DNA from: Paludibacteraceae bacterium
GTDB lineage: Bacteria; Bacteroidota; Bacteroidia; Bacteroidales; Paludibacteraceae
DNA length: 13,765 nt
Assembly (NCBI GenBank): GCA_947445425.1
Contig: CANFFA010000019.1
Coordinates: forward strand, 1 to 13,765
Direction of reading: 5' to 3'
The notes below the pieces were generated by a model, which saw nothing but the letters and a program-made list of their open reading frames with translations, did not search any database and was not told the origin of the DNA. A program made the position numbers and the translations under genes. This document shows, piece after piece, positions 6,746 to 13,765 of this stretch. Position 1 is the stretch's first letter, and each line of letters begins with the position of its first letter.

Positions 6746-6759
6746 TGTGTTCGCACACA
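6746..6759. promoter_or_regulatory. LacI-type operator O1 (lacI-proximal)
   Basis: TGTGTTCGCACACA is a 14-bp palindrome with a central CG and one asymmetric pair, the classic LacI-family operator form. It lies in the first 30 nt of the predicted lacI transcript, 22 bp upstream of the start codon. It shares the pattern TGTGTnCGnACAC with the site at 6822. Confidence 0.82.
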
Positions 6760-6776
6760 GAATAAATATTTCTGCA

Positions 6777-6806
6777 CAAATGTAATACATAATTTGGAAA
6801 AAGCAA
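6777..6806 (-). promoter_or_regulatory. Promoter of the leftward (lacI-led) operon
   Basis: On the minus strand a TTG (6804-6806, within TTTTG) is followed after exactly 19 nt by TACATTTG (6777-6784). This fits the Bacteroidota consensus TTG-N17-23-TAnnTTTG. Transcription would start near 6772, just before O1 and downstream of the ATG at 6790, supporting the shorter LacI start. Confidence 0.75.
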
Positions 6807-6823
6807 AATTATTATTATCTTTG
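6794..6823 (+). promoter_or_regulatory. Promoter of uxaC
   Basis: TTG at 6794-6796, a 19-nt spacer and TATCTTTG at 6816-6823 match the TTG-N19-TAnnTTTG Bacteroidota promoter, with the same spacing as the opposing promoter. Predicted start is near 6828, inside O2. The two promoters overlap back to back, sharing the 6794-6806 interval. Confidence 0.77.
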
Positions 6824-6835
6824 TGTGCGTACACG
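6822..6835. promoter_or_regulatory. LacI-type operator O2 (uxaC-proximal)
   Basis: TGTGTGCGTACACG is a near-palindrome with a central CG that overlaps the end of the uxaC -7 box and the predicted start of transcription, a position expected to block initiation. Its centre lies 76 bp from the centre of O1, about seven helical turns, which would allow repression by looping. Confidence 0.8.
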
Positions 6836-7059
6836 GAGTGGAAATAAATGCTACTTGTTTCTAAATAAAAAGCTAATAGTCAATATATTGATTTGAATAA
6901 TTATAGGTTGATTGCATACAAAAAAATCAAAAAGATATTTTATAACATATATTTTCATCTTAAATTCTGCGATTTTGGGTAAAAAAAGCAATAAATTGAG
7001 TCTCTCTAAACGTAAAAAATCAATATTAAAATAATATATCAACTAAAAAATCAAAGATT

Positions 7060-8466
7060 ATGAAAAACTTTTTAGACGAAAATTTTCTATTACAAAGCAA
7101 AACAGCAGAAAAACTTTACCACGAACATGCTGCAAAAATGCCGATCATTGACTATCACTGTCACTTGATTCCATCCATGGTTGCGAATGATCATCAGTTC
7201 AAATCATTAACTGAAATTTGGTTGGGTGGTGATCATTATAAATGGCGTGCACTTCGAACCAATGGTGTTGATGAAAAATTCATTACAGGAAAAGAGACCT
7301 CTGATTGGGAGAAATTTGAAAAGTGGGCTGAAACTGTTCCAAATACTATGCGTAACCCATTGTATCACTGGACACACTTGGAACTAAAAACAGGTTTTGG
7401 GATAGAAAAATTGCTTTCACCAAAAACAGCTAGAGAGATTTACGATGAATGTAACGAAAAACTGCAATCACCAGAATACTCCGCACGTAACCTGATGCGT
7501 AAATATAAAGTAGAAGCGGTATGTACTACTGATGATCCTATCGATAGCTTAGAGCACCATATCAAAACAAAAAAAGACGAATTTGAAATAAAAGTCCTTC
7601 CAACTTGGCGTCCAGATAGAGCCATGATGGTCGAAAATGCTGCAAATTTCCGCGACTATGTTGATCAACTTGCTAAAGTAGCAGAACTAAATATCTCCAA
7701 CTTCGATGAACTGATTATAGCTTTGCGCAAAAGACAGGATTTCTTCGCCTCGGTGGGGTGTAAACTTTCAGATCATGGAATTGAAGAGTTCTATGCTGAA
7801 GATTATACAGAAGATGAAATCAAAGGAATCTTTAACAAGGTTTATGGAGGAACTGAATTGACACTAAGTGAAGTTTTAAAATTCAAGTCTTGCATGATGA
7901 TTATTTTTGCTGAAATGGATTGGGAAAAAGGCTGGACCCAACAATTCCATTACGGTACTCTACGCAACAACAACACAAGATTGTTCAACCAAATAGGAGC
8001 TGACACAGGTTTTGACTCAATTGGGACATTTAATACTGCCAAAGCACTGGCAAAATTCTTGAACCGCTTAGACTCTCAAAATAAACTTACAAAAACAATT
8101 CTATACAACCTAAATCCTGCCGACAATGAAATGATTGCCACCATGATAGGTTGTTTTCAAGATGGTACAGTTGCTGGTAAAATTCAGTTCGGATCGGGCT
8201 GGTGGTTCTTGGACCAAAAAGATGGTATGGAAAAACAAATCAATTCACTTTCAGTATTAGGACTACTAAGTCAATTTGTTGGAATGCTTACGGACTCTCG
8301 TAGCTTCCTATCCTACCCTCGCCATGAATATTTCAGAAGAACACTTTGTAATTTGATAGCCAAGGACATAGAGGAAGGTTCTTTACCACACCAAGAAATG
8401 GATTTCATTGGCAAAATGGTAGAAAATATAAGCTACAACAATGCTAAATCTTTCTTTAAATTCTAG
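7060..8466 (+). CDS. uxaC: Glucuronate (uronate) isomerase
   Basis: Isomerises D-glucuronate to D-fructuronate (and D-galacturonate to D-tagaturonate), the entry step of hexuronate catabolism in the cytosol. The 468 residues match the family (E. coli UxaC 470). Visible landmarks are the amidohydrolase-type metal motif DYHCHL (31-36), the WKWRALR-like segment YKWRALRTNGV, HWTHLELKTGFG, and CTTDDPIDSLEHH. The C-terminal core contains GSGWWFLDQKDGMEKQ and LTDSRSFLSYPRHEYFRRTLCN. The only uronate reductase nearby is the mannonate-type SDR and no uxaB is seen, which points to glucuronate as the main substrate. It is transcribed divergently from lacI behind a long leader. A 142-bp gap with its own operator sites separates it from kdgK. 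Confidence 0.97.
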   Translation: MKNFLDENFLLQSKTAEKLYHEHAAKMPIIDYHCHLIPSMVANDHQFKSLTEIWLGGDHYKWRALRTNGVDEKFITGKETSDWEKFEKWAETVPNTMRNPLYHWTHLELKTGFGIEKLLSPKTAREIYDECNEKLQSPEYSARNLMRKYKVEAVCTTDDPIDSLEHHIKTKKDEFEIKVLPTWRPDRAMMVENAANFRDYVDQLAKVAELNISNFDELIIALRKRQDFFASVGCKLSDHGIEEFYAEDYTEDEIKGIFNKVYGGTELTLSEVLKFKSCMMIIFAEMDWEKGWTQQFHYGTLRNNNTRLFNQIGADTGFDSIGTFNTAKALAKFLNRLDSQNKLTKTILYNLNPADNEMIATMIGCFQDGTVAGKIQFGSGWWFLDQKDGMEKQINSLSVLGLLSQFVGMLTDSRSFLSYPRHEYFRRTLCNLIAKDIEEGSLPHQEMDFIGKMVENISYNNAKSFFKF

Positions 8467-8534
8467 CACACAACAACTTATAACAAAGTTTATTGTTTTA
8501 ATTAATTTTAAGTATCATTTTACGAAAAATGTAG

Positions 8535-8542
8535 TACTTTTG
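8535..8542 (+). promoter_or_regulatory. Possible -7 box of a kdgK promoter
   Basis: TACTTTTG fits TAnnTTTG and overlaps the first operator-like site, so a bound repressor would cover it. No TTG stands at the normal 17-23 nt upstream, so the -33 element is weak or absent and the call is tentative. Confidence 0.4.
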
Positions 8543-8568
8543 GTCAACCAATTATTTTGGTTGACCAA
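8540..8568. promoter_or_regulatory. Twin ExuR/UxuR-like (GntR-FadR type) operator sites
   Basis: TTGGTCAACCAA (8540-8551) and TTGGTTGACCAA (8557-8568) are exact reverse complements of each other. Each also has its own TTGGT-NN-ACCAA dyad, the form bound by ExuR/UxuR-type GntR regulators in enteric bacteria. Starts are 17 bp apart, and the pair sits 40 bp before the kdgK ATG. A regulator other than the local LacI protein is implied, but no GntR gene is in the window. As RNA the pair could also fold into a 12-bp hairpin followed by TTTTA and weakly terminate uxaC transcripts. Confidence 0.65.
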
Positions 8569-8608
8569 TTTTAAAATAATGCAAATATAACAACTAAACA
8601 AAAAACAA

Positions 8609-9634
8609 ATGAGTAAGAAAATCGTAACATTAGGAGAAATCATGCTTCGTCTATCCACTCCAGGAAACACCCGTTTTGTTCAATCAAATGCATTTGATGT
8701 TGTCTATGGTGGTGGTGAAGCAAATGTTGCTGTAAGCTGTGCGAACTATGGACACGAAGCCTATTTTGTGTCAAAATTGCCAAAACACGAAATTGGTCAA
8801 TCAGCAGTAAATGCATTGCGTAATTATGGTGTCAAAACAGATTTCATTGCCCGTGGAGGTGACAGAGTAGGTATTTATTATCTTGAAACAGGTGCTTCTA
8901 TGCGCCCTAGTAAAGTGATTTATGACCGCGCCAATTCTTCAATTGCAGAAGCAACCGCTGCTGATTTCGACTTTGATGCCATCATGAAAGGTGCAGATTG
9001 GTTTCACTGGTCTGGAATTACCCCTGCCATCTCTGACGCTGGTGCTGAATTAACAAAACTTGCTTGTGAAGCTGCTAAACGCAATGGCGTAATGGTTTCT
9101 GTTGATTTAAATTTCCGTAAAAAACTTTGGACCAAAGAAAAAGCACAATCAATCATGCGTCCATTGATGCAATACGTAGATGTATGTATTGGAAATGAAG
9201 AAGATGCAGAACTATGTTTAGGCTTTAAACCCGATTCAGATGTTGAAGGTGGTCATACAGATGCTGAAGGATACAAAGGTATTTTCATGCAAATGGCCAA
9301 AGAATTTGATTTCAAATACGTTATTTCTACTTTACGAGAATCTTTCTCTGCAACGCACAATGGATGGAAAGCAATGATTTATGACGGTAATGAATTCTAT
9401 ACTTCAAAACGTTATGATATTGAACCAATTGTAGACCGCGTGGGTGGAGGTGACTCATTCTCTGGAGGTATTATTCATGGTTTATTAACGAAACCAAACC
9501 AAGGCGAAGCATTGGAATTTGCAGTAGCTGCGTCAGCATTGAAACACACCATTAACGGTGACTTCAACCTTGCATCTATCGAAGAAGTTGAAGCTTTATG
9601 CGGAGGTGACTCTAGCGGACGTGTTCAAAGATAA
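8609..9634 (+). CDS. kdgK: 2-keto-3-deoxygluconate kinase
   Basis: Phosphorylates 2-keto-3-deoxy-D-gluconate (KDG) with ATP to KDPG, the step before the Eda aldolase. The 341-residue PfkB-family protein has the KDG-kinase start GEIMLRLSTPGNTRFVQ and the substrate loop YGGGEANVAV (33-42). It continues with DLNFRKKLW (166-174), IGNEEDAELCLG and the ATP-site GGGDSF with catalytic D282. It is followed 33 bp later by eda and then the transporter, probably one transcript. Twin TTGGT-NN-ACCAA sites precede it. KDG could come from mannonate via an unseen UxuA, or from pectin or alginate breakdown. It is paralogous to the PfkB kinase on the opposite strand. Confidence 0.94.
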   Translation: MSKKIVTLGEIMLRLSTPGNTRFVQSNAFDVVYGGGEANVAVSCANYGHEAYFVSKLPKHEIGQSAVNALRNYGVKTDFIARGGDRVGIYYLETGASMRPSKVIYDRANSSIAEATAADFDFDAIMKGADWFHWSGITPAISDAGAELTKLACEAAKRNGVMVSVDLNFRKKLWTKEKAQSIMRPLMQYVDVCIGNEEDAELCLGFKPDSDVEGGHTDAEGYKGIFMQMAKEFDFKYVISTLRESFSATHNGWKAMIYDGNEFYTSKRYDIEPIVDRVGGGDSFSGGIIHGLLTKPNQGEALEFAVAASALKHTINGDFNLASIEEVEALCGGDSSGRVQR

Positions 9635-9667
9635 TCACTCAACATTCATCATTTATAATTATTTAAT

Positions 9668-10333
9668 ATGAGATTTTCAAAAATGCAGGTAATGACAGCT
9701 ATGAAAGCAACAGGTATGGTTCCTGTATTTTATAGTTCTGATTTAGAGACGTCTAAAAACGTAGTGAAAGCATGTTACAATGGTGGTGTTCGTGCCTTTG
9801 AGTTTACAAACCGCGGTGAATATGCACATGAAGTTTTTGGTGAATTGACAAAATTTGCAGCCAAAGAGTGTCCGGAAATGATTTTGGGTATTGGTTCTAT
9901 CGTAGATGCTCCCACTGCAGCGCTTTATATTCAATTGGGTGCTAACTTTATCGTTGGTCCACTTTTCAATCCTGAAGTTGCAAAAGTTTCAAATCGTCGT
10001 TTGGTACCTTATGCTCCAGGTTGTGGATCAGTTTCTGAAGTTGGTATGGCTCAAGAAATGGGTTGCGATGTATGTAAAGTATTCCCTGGGGATGTTTTAG
10101 GAACTGCCTTTGTAAAAGGACTTAAAGCACCAATGCCATGGTCAAACCTTATGGTTACTGGAGGTGTAAAACCAGAAGAAGCTAACCTGAAAGGATGGTT
10201 CGATGCTGGTGTAACTTGCGTGGGTATGGGCTCAAACTTATTCCCTGCTGATCTAATGAAAGCAAAAGACTGGGCAGGTATCTCAAAATTATGTTCAGAT
10301 GCATTGGCAATTATCCAAAAAGTTAGAAAATAA
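9668..10333 (+). CDS. eda: KDPG aldolase (2-keto-3-deoxy-6-phosphogluconate aldolase)
   Basis: Class I aldolase that cleaves KDPG to pyruvate and glyceraldehyde-3-phosphate. The 221 residues form the expected TIM-barrel. The general-base E45 is in [10 protein letters not shown] and the Schiff-base lysine K137 is in [13 protein letters not shown], equivalent to E. coli E45 and K133. The phosphate-binding end [17 protein letters not shown]...VGMGSNLF is present. Many members also cleave 4-hydroxy-2-oxoglutarate. It sits between kdgK and the transporter, with 33 and 19 bp gaps, completing the lower Entner-Doudoroff branch. Confidence 0.96.
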   Translation: MRFSKMQVMTAMKATGMVPVFYSSDLETSKNVVKACYNGGVRAFEFTNRGEYAHEVFGELTKFAAKECPEMILGIGSIVDAPTAALYIQLGANFIVGPLFNPEVAKVSNRRLVPYAPGCGSVSEVGMAQEMGCDVCKVFPGDVLGTAFVKGLKAPMPWSNLMVTGGVKPEEANLKGWFDAGVTCVGMGSNLFPADLMKAKDWAGISKLCSDALAIIQKVRK

Positions 10334-10352
10334 TTAATTTTTAAACAATATT

Positions 10353-11870
10353 ATGTCAAACACAACTGCAGTGAAAGTTGGAAATTACAGATGGACCATC
10401 GCGGCACTTCTTCTTTTTTCGACTACGATTAACTACATGGACCGAAATGTTATCGGTTTTTTGAAAGACTATTTTTGTTCAGCAGATGGCTTCGGATGGA
10501 GTTCAACCGATTACTCTACCTTAACTTCCATTTTCACTTTGTTCTATGCTGGCTTTACTTTAATTGCCGGTTGGTTAATTGATAAAATTGGAACTAAAAT
10601 AGGGCTTGCCTTATCTTTGATTATTTGGTCGATTACAGGCATATTAAGTGCATTTATGGCTAAAACCGTATTTGCACAAAGTGTTGCCCGTAGTTTATTT
10701 GGAATGGGTGAAGCAGGTAACTTTCCAGCATCCATAAAAGCCGTTGCTGAATGGTTTCCGAAAAAAGAACGTGCTTTAGCAACCGGTATTTTTAATTCTG
10801 GCTCCAACATTGGCGCCATGATTTGTGCTATTTTTGTACCTTGGGCTTTACTGACTTGGGGTTCAGGCAAAGAATTCATGGGACAATTTCATGGATGGCA
10901 AATGGCCTTTATCATTACGGGATTAATCGGATTTCTATGGTTATTCTTCTGGAATATTTTTTATTCTTCACCTAAAAAAATGGTTGAAAAAGGGAGATTG
11001 AAAAAGTCTGAATACGACTACATTCACAGTGATGATGCGAATCATGATGAGAACGCTACAGAGATTAAAGAGAAAGTATCTTGGGGTAAAATGTTGGGAT
11101 ACCGTCAAACTTGGGCATTTATTGCCGGTAAGTTTATGACCGATGGTATTTGGTGGTTTTTACTATTTTGGTTGCCAACTTACGTGAAACAACAATTTTG
11201 CGAAGGTTTAAGCAAACAAGATACAGCTTCTTATGTGATGATCTCAAACTTTGTTGTATTTGGTATCGCTATCATTGGATCTGTATACGGAGGAGCTATT
11301 CCAATGACCTTCATGAACAAAGGATGGGAAACTTACAAAGCGCGTATGACGGCAATGTTGTTAATCGCAATTGTGCCACTTCTACTTTTATCTACTCAAA
11401 CATTAGCCAATTTTGGTATTGTATATGCCATTGCCGTTATTGCCCTGGGTGGAGCAGCGCACCAAGCATGGTCAGCCAATTTGTTTACTACCGTATCGGA
11501 TATGTTCCCTAAGAAAGCTGTAGGTACTGTGACAGGTATTGGTGCTGCTTTTGGTGGATTGGGAGGTGTTTTTATCCAACAAATCGCCGGTCGATTGGAG
11601 GATCATTACCGTGGAATTGGCGTCAGTTTGGCCAAAGCACAAGGCTTGATTCAAGAAACAATAGCCTTGCCGATGGCTAAAATCAAAATTGACAACTTGA
11701 AAGATGTGATCATAAATCAAGACACACTTTCACAAGCCAAGCATTTAATCAGTGAAAATATTTCAACTGCATACGGAATAATGTTTGCCATTTGTGCATT
11801 CTCCTACTTAATAGCCTGGGGAATTATGAAAACATTAGTACCAAAACACAAACCTATTACCGATTTATAA
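10353..11870 (+). CDS. exuT: MFS hexuronate transporter (ExuT-like, ACS family)
   Basis: Inner-membrane proton-coupled uptake of hexuronates (glucuronate or galacturonate) and perhaps related sugar acids. The 505-residue protein has about 12 hydrophobic segments. It carries the anion:cation symporter hallmark INYMDRNVIG (26-35), an MFS motif-A variant GWLIDKIGTKIGL (73-85), and the SLFGMGEAGNFPASIKAVAEWFPKKERALATG region typical of ExuT and related transporters. It is longer than E. coli ExuT (about 470), partly from a loop near residues 440-475 before the last helix. It is the last gene of the kdgK-eda-exuT unit and is followed by a strong terminator. Substrate is judged from family and context; deoxy-keto-uronates from alginate or pectin are alternatives. 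Confidence 0.9.
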   Translation: MSNTTAVKVGNYRWTIAALLLFSTTINYMDRNVIGFLKDYFCSADGFGWSSTDYSTLTSIFTLFYAGFTLIAGWLIDKIGTKIGLALSLIIWSITGILSAFMAKTVFAQSVARSLFGMGEAGNFPASIKAVAEWFPKKERALATGIFNSGSNIGAMICAIFVPWALLTWGSGKEFMGQFHGWQMAFIITGLIGFLWLFFWNIFYSSPKKMVEKGRLKKSEYDYIHSDDANHDENATEIKEKVSWGKMLGYRQTWAFIAGKFMTDGIWWFLLFWLPTYVKQQFCEGLSKQDTASYVMISNFVVFGIAIIGSVYGGAIPMTFMNKGWETYKARMTAMLLIAIVPLLLLSTQTLANFGIVYAIAVIALGGAAHQAWSANLFTTVSDMFPKKAVGTVTGIGAAFGGLGGVFIQQIAGRLEDHYRGIGVSLAKAQGLIQETIALPMAKIKIDNLKDVIINQDTLSQAKHLISENISTAYGIMFAICAFSYLIAWGIMKTLVPKHKPITDL

Positions 11871-11895
11871 TAGTTTGATAATCTAGTAAATCGCC

Positions 11896-11930
11896 AAAGG
11901 GCTTCTTCTGAAATTCAGAAGAAGCCCTTT
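11896..11930. terminator. Bidirectional intrinsic terminator between exuT and the GSCFA gene
   Basis: AAAGGGCTTCTTCTGAA and TTCAGAAGAAGCCCTTT form a perfect 17-bp stem around a single A (in practice 15 bp with a 5-nt loop). A-rich and T-rich flanks suit termination from both sides. It lies 25 bp after the exuT stop and 4 bp after the convergent GSCFA gene's stop. Confidence 0.9.
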
Positions 11931-11934
11931 ATAT

Positions 11935-12885
11935 TTAAATACGATTGGCCATAAATGGATAATCCGTAATAATCCCATCCCGCCTTTTCTCTACACTCAC
12001 AAGAAAACTTTTATACTCGCTCGATTCTGGATGCAAAGGTCGATGTAATAGATCAGCCGTCAATTGTTCTAATCTCTTTTTTAAAGCTTGTGTATCTTCT
12101 GAAAAATACGTTTCTGAAAAACGCTTCCAAATATAATTTACCGCCACATCAGATGGATGTAACATATCGGCAGCATAAAAACGATAATCGCGCAATTCAT
12201 CCATTTGGATTTCATAGGAAGGAAAATAAAATACCTGTTTACATTCACTTTGAATAGCATCAATAGCAAGCAACAATGTACTTTTACTTAAGTTATTTTC
12301 GTGCAACCCATCTTTTAAATGTCGAATTGGACTTACACTAAAAATGATTTGAACATTAGGAAATAAAGTGTGAAGTTTTTCAATTAGTGTTTTATAAGTC
12401 ACCACAATATCCTCTACCGATAACTTTCTACGAACAAACTCACTGGCAGGTAGCTTGTGACAATTTGAAACCACCCTCCCACTCTTTACTGATTCATATA
12501 CCCATGCCGTTCCAAAAGTAATCAATAAAAAATCAGTCTGTTCCAAAAAATCACGAGCAGCAGATAAACGATTATTTATGTTCAGTAAGCAATCTTCAAC
12601 AGTCACATTTGAAAATTGACTACTATAGGAAAAGCTCTGCCAAATTCCTCTATTCTCAAACAAATCATGCGCTTCAATTTCCTTTGATTGGAGTAATAAT
12701 TCAAGACTATTGGCAATGGAAATTGGATTAAAAAGTACGCCAAATGGATTTATGTCCGTTAAAAAAAAGGCAGAAAGAAACTTTCCGCCTATATTATCAG
12801 CAAAACATGAACCCAAGGTCATTACACGATCTCCATATGTAATTTCTGCAGTTACTTTCTGTATTTTAACAGGAGTTGTAAACAT
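11935..12885 (-). CDS. GSCFA-domain protein (SGNH-hydrolase-like), function unknown
   Basis: A 316-residue protein of the GSCFA family, named for the motif seen here at 25-29 (TLGSCFADNIGGKF). Other family landmarks are NPFGVLFNP (46-54), TFGTAWVY (123-130), NCHKLP (141-146), SVSPIRH (183-189) and a C-terminal AADMLHPSD with D240 and H243. These resemble the blocks of SGNH esterases, so a hydrolase or acyl-transfer activity is possible, but no substrate is established for the family. No signal peptide is evident. It starts 11 bp after the menA stop on the same strand, probably in one transcript, and ends at the shared terminator. Confidence 0.9.
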   Translation of the reverse strand: MFTTPVKIQKVTAEITYGDRVMTLGSCFADNIGGKFLSAFFLTDINPFGVLFNPISIANSLELLLQSKEIEAHDLFENRGIWQSFSYSSQFSNVTVEDCLLNINNRLSAARDFLEQTDFLLITFGTAWVYESVKSGRVVSNCHKLPASEFVRRKLSVEDIVVTYKTLIEKLHTLFPNVQIIFSVSPIRHLKDGLHENNLSKSTLLLAIDAIQSECKQVFYFPSYEIQMDELRDYRFYAADMLHPSDVAVNYIWKRFSETYFSEDTQALKKRLEQLTADLLHRPLHPESSEYKSFLVSVEKRRDGIITDYPFMANRI

Positions 12886-12896
12886 ATTCTTTATGC

Positions 12897-13765
12897 TTAT
12901 AAAATTGTACCAATTCCAGAAAGAATAGCAAAAACCAATGTAGAAATAGATAATACTTTCAGCTGATTATCTAACTCCTTACCTTTAAAACGAAACACCT
13001 TAGAAAGATGCATATAAAAAATAGGAATAGTCAAACAAAACAGAAAACCGAGTAATCCATTGTTTAAAATAATGGCAAAACGACCCATTAAAATAAAAGC
13101 ACCAACAACAAGGGATAAATGGTAAATTTTCATCCATTTAACCCCTAAACGGACCGCCATTGTACGCTTGTTAAATTTTGCATCATTCTTAATATCGCGC
13201 ATATTGTTAACATTCAAAACAGCAGTAGAAAGAAACCCAATTGCAGCAGCTGGCAAAATAAATCTTAAGGGCAAACGACCTGTGGAGAGATAAAACACGC
13301 CCAAAGTACTAACCAAGCCAAAAAAGATAAACACAAAGAAATCACCCAATCCAATATATCCATAGTTCTTTTTCCCGAATGTATACTTAATGGAAGCAAT
13401 AATAGCCAAAGTACCCATTACCAACATTACAGTACTTCTAATACTCAACAAAGTCCCAAACGCATTAATAATCAACGAAACACCAAAAACAATTGAAAAT
13501 CCGACAAATAACCACATTGCATTTTTTAAATTTTGAATGGTCAATGCACCAGATTGAGCACTTCTGATGGGTCCTAATCTGTCATCATTATCTGTGCCTT
13601 TTTCCAAATCACCAACTTCATTCGAGATATTTGAAAGTATCTGTAAACTCAGAGTTGTTAACAAAGCCAACAAAAAAATGGAAGGTTGATAGCTGTTTTT
13701 TGAGAGCGCATAAAAACAGCCCAAAATCACCCCAGAAAGTGATAAAGGTAAAGTCCTTAAACGAA
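12897..13765 (-). CDS. menA: 1,4-dihydroxy-2-naphthoate prenyltransferase (MenA), 5' end beyond the window
   Basis: Membrane UbiA-family enzyme that attaches the polyprenyl tail to 1,4-dihydroxy-2-naphthoate in menaquinone synthesis. The frame stays open to the window edge: reading back past an internal GTG (13730) gives RLRTLPLSLSGV, the conserved MenA N-terminus, so only a few residues are missing. The visible 288 residues have about eight hydrophobic segments. The first prenyl-diphosphate motif is NEVGDLEKGTDNDDR, followed by GPIRSAQSG; the second is NVNNMRDIKNDAKFNKRT and then AVRLG. Menaquinone is the usual quinone of Bacteroidota. It appears unrelated to the sugar-acid operons. Confidence 0.95.
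   Translation of the reverse strand, partial: RLRTLPLSLSGVILGCFYALSKNSYQPSIFLLALLTTLSLQILSNISNEVGDLEKGTDNDDRLGPIRSAQSGALTIQNLKNAMWLFVGFSIVFGVSLIINAFGTLLSIRSTVMLVMGTLAIIASIKYTFGKKNYGYIGLGDFFVFIFFGLVSTLGVFYLSTGRLPLRFILPAAAIGFLSTAVLNVNNMRDIKNDAKFNKRTMAVRLGVKWMKIYHLSLVVGAFILMGRFAIILNNGLLGFLFCLTIPIFYMHLSKVFRFKGKELDNQLKVLSISTLVFAILSGIGTIL

Larger units (their letters stand above)
6725..7059. promoter_or_regulatory. Divergent control region between lacI and uxaC
   Basis: A 335-bp gene-free stretch. The half nearest lacI (6746-6835) holds two opposed Bacteroidota-type promoters and two LacI-type palindromes, listed separately. The remaining part, about 6836-7059, is very AT-rich and would be transcribed as an unusually long leader (about 230 nt) of uxaC. 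I see no strong hairpin, known riboswitch or convincing leader peptide in it. Confidence 0.8.

Noticed and set aside
6725..6790. A 22-residue N-terminal extension of the LacI regulator starting at an ATG at 6790
   Set aside because: It would translate through operator O1 and start upstream of the predicted transcription start. The extra residues do not belong to the LacI fold, and the ATG at 6724 gives the normal HTH distance.
6851..7042. A 63-codon minus-strand open frame in the uxaC leader
   Set aside because: Its composition (F, I, L, K, N, Y) is what random AT-rich DNA gives. It has no recognised domain and no promoter, and it lies opposite the uxaC leader.
8540..8572. The TTGGTCAACCAA dyad as a dedicated intrinsic terminator of uxaC
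   Set aside because: Each half is itself a TTGGT-NN-ACCAA dyad overlapping a possible -7 box, which an operator pair explains better. The stem is only 5/12 GC. A weak terminator role remains possible and is noted with the feature.
12897..13730. A complete menA starting at a GTG at 13730
   Set aside because: The frame stays open upstream and encodes RLRTLPLSLSG, the conserved MenA N-terminus, so the gene is cut by the window edge and this GTG is internal.

Overview
The window comes from an AT-rich bacterium of the phylum Bacteroidota, probably a flavobacterium-like lineage. The evidence is two promoters with a TTG-N19-TAnnTTTG layout (the Bacteroidota sigma-A type), weak or absent Shine-Dalgarno sites, a GSCFA-domain gene beside menA, and the protein families present. 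The genus cannot be read from the sequence.

The core is a divergent hexuronate (glucuronate-type) catabolic locus centred on a 335-bp control region at 6725-7059. Leftward (minus strand) run a LacI-family regulator, an SDR D-mannonate/fructuronate oxidoreductase, a diverged PfkB sugar kinase, a small four-helix-bundle (S23/IVS-type) gene inside a 460-bp inverted-repeat cassette, a LarA-type nickel-pincer racemase/epimerase, pdxB (4-phosphoerythronate dehydrogenase) and the start of gnd (6-phosphogluconate dehydrogenase), which runs off the window. Rightward (plus strand) run uxaC, then kdgK, eda and an ExuT-like MFS transporter, with a strong bidirectional terminator after the transporter. 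Beyond it, on the minus strand and convergent, are a GSCFA-domain gene and the incomplete menA gene, which look unrelated to the sugar-acid locus.

The rightward arm carries parts of the textbook pathway: uptake (ExuT), glucuronate to fructuronate (UxaC), and KDG to KDPG to pyruvate plus glyceraldehyde-3-phosphate (KdgK, Eda). The usual link, mannonate dehydratase UxuA, is not in the window. The leftward arm suggests another exit: fructuronate to mannonate (SDR), C2 epimerisation of mannonate to gluconate (LarA homologue), phosphorylation to 6-phosphogluconate (PfkB kinase), and oxidative decarboxylation to ribulose-5-phosphate (Gnd). PdxB could clear 4-phosphoerythronate, a known inhibitor of Gnd. 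This nickel-dependent route from uronate to the pentose-phosphate pathway is inferred from gene content and conserved residues and is not demonstrated. It is the most interesting hypothesis here.

The regulatory DNA is unusually readable. Two LacI-type palindromes (TGTGTnCGnACAC) sit at the two divergent promoters with centres 76 bp apart. Two back-to-back ExuR/UxuR-like sites (TTGGT-NN-ACCAA) lie in front of kdgK, so a second regulator, encoded elsewhere, probably controls kdgK-eda-exuT.
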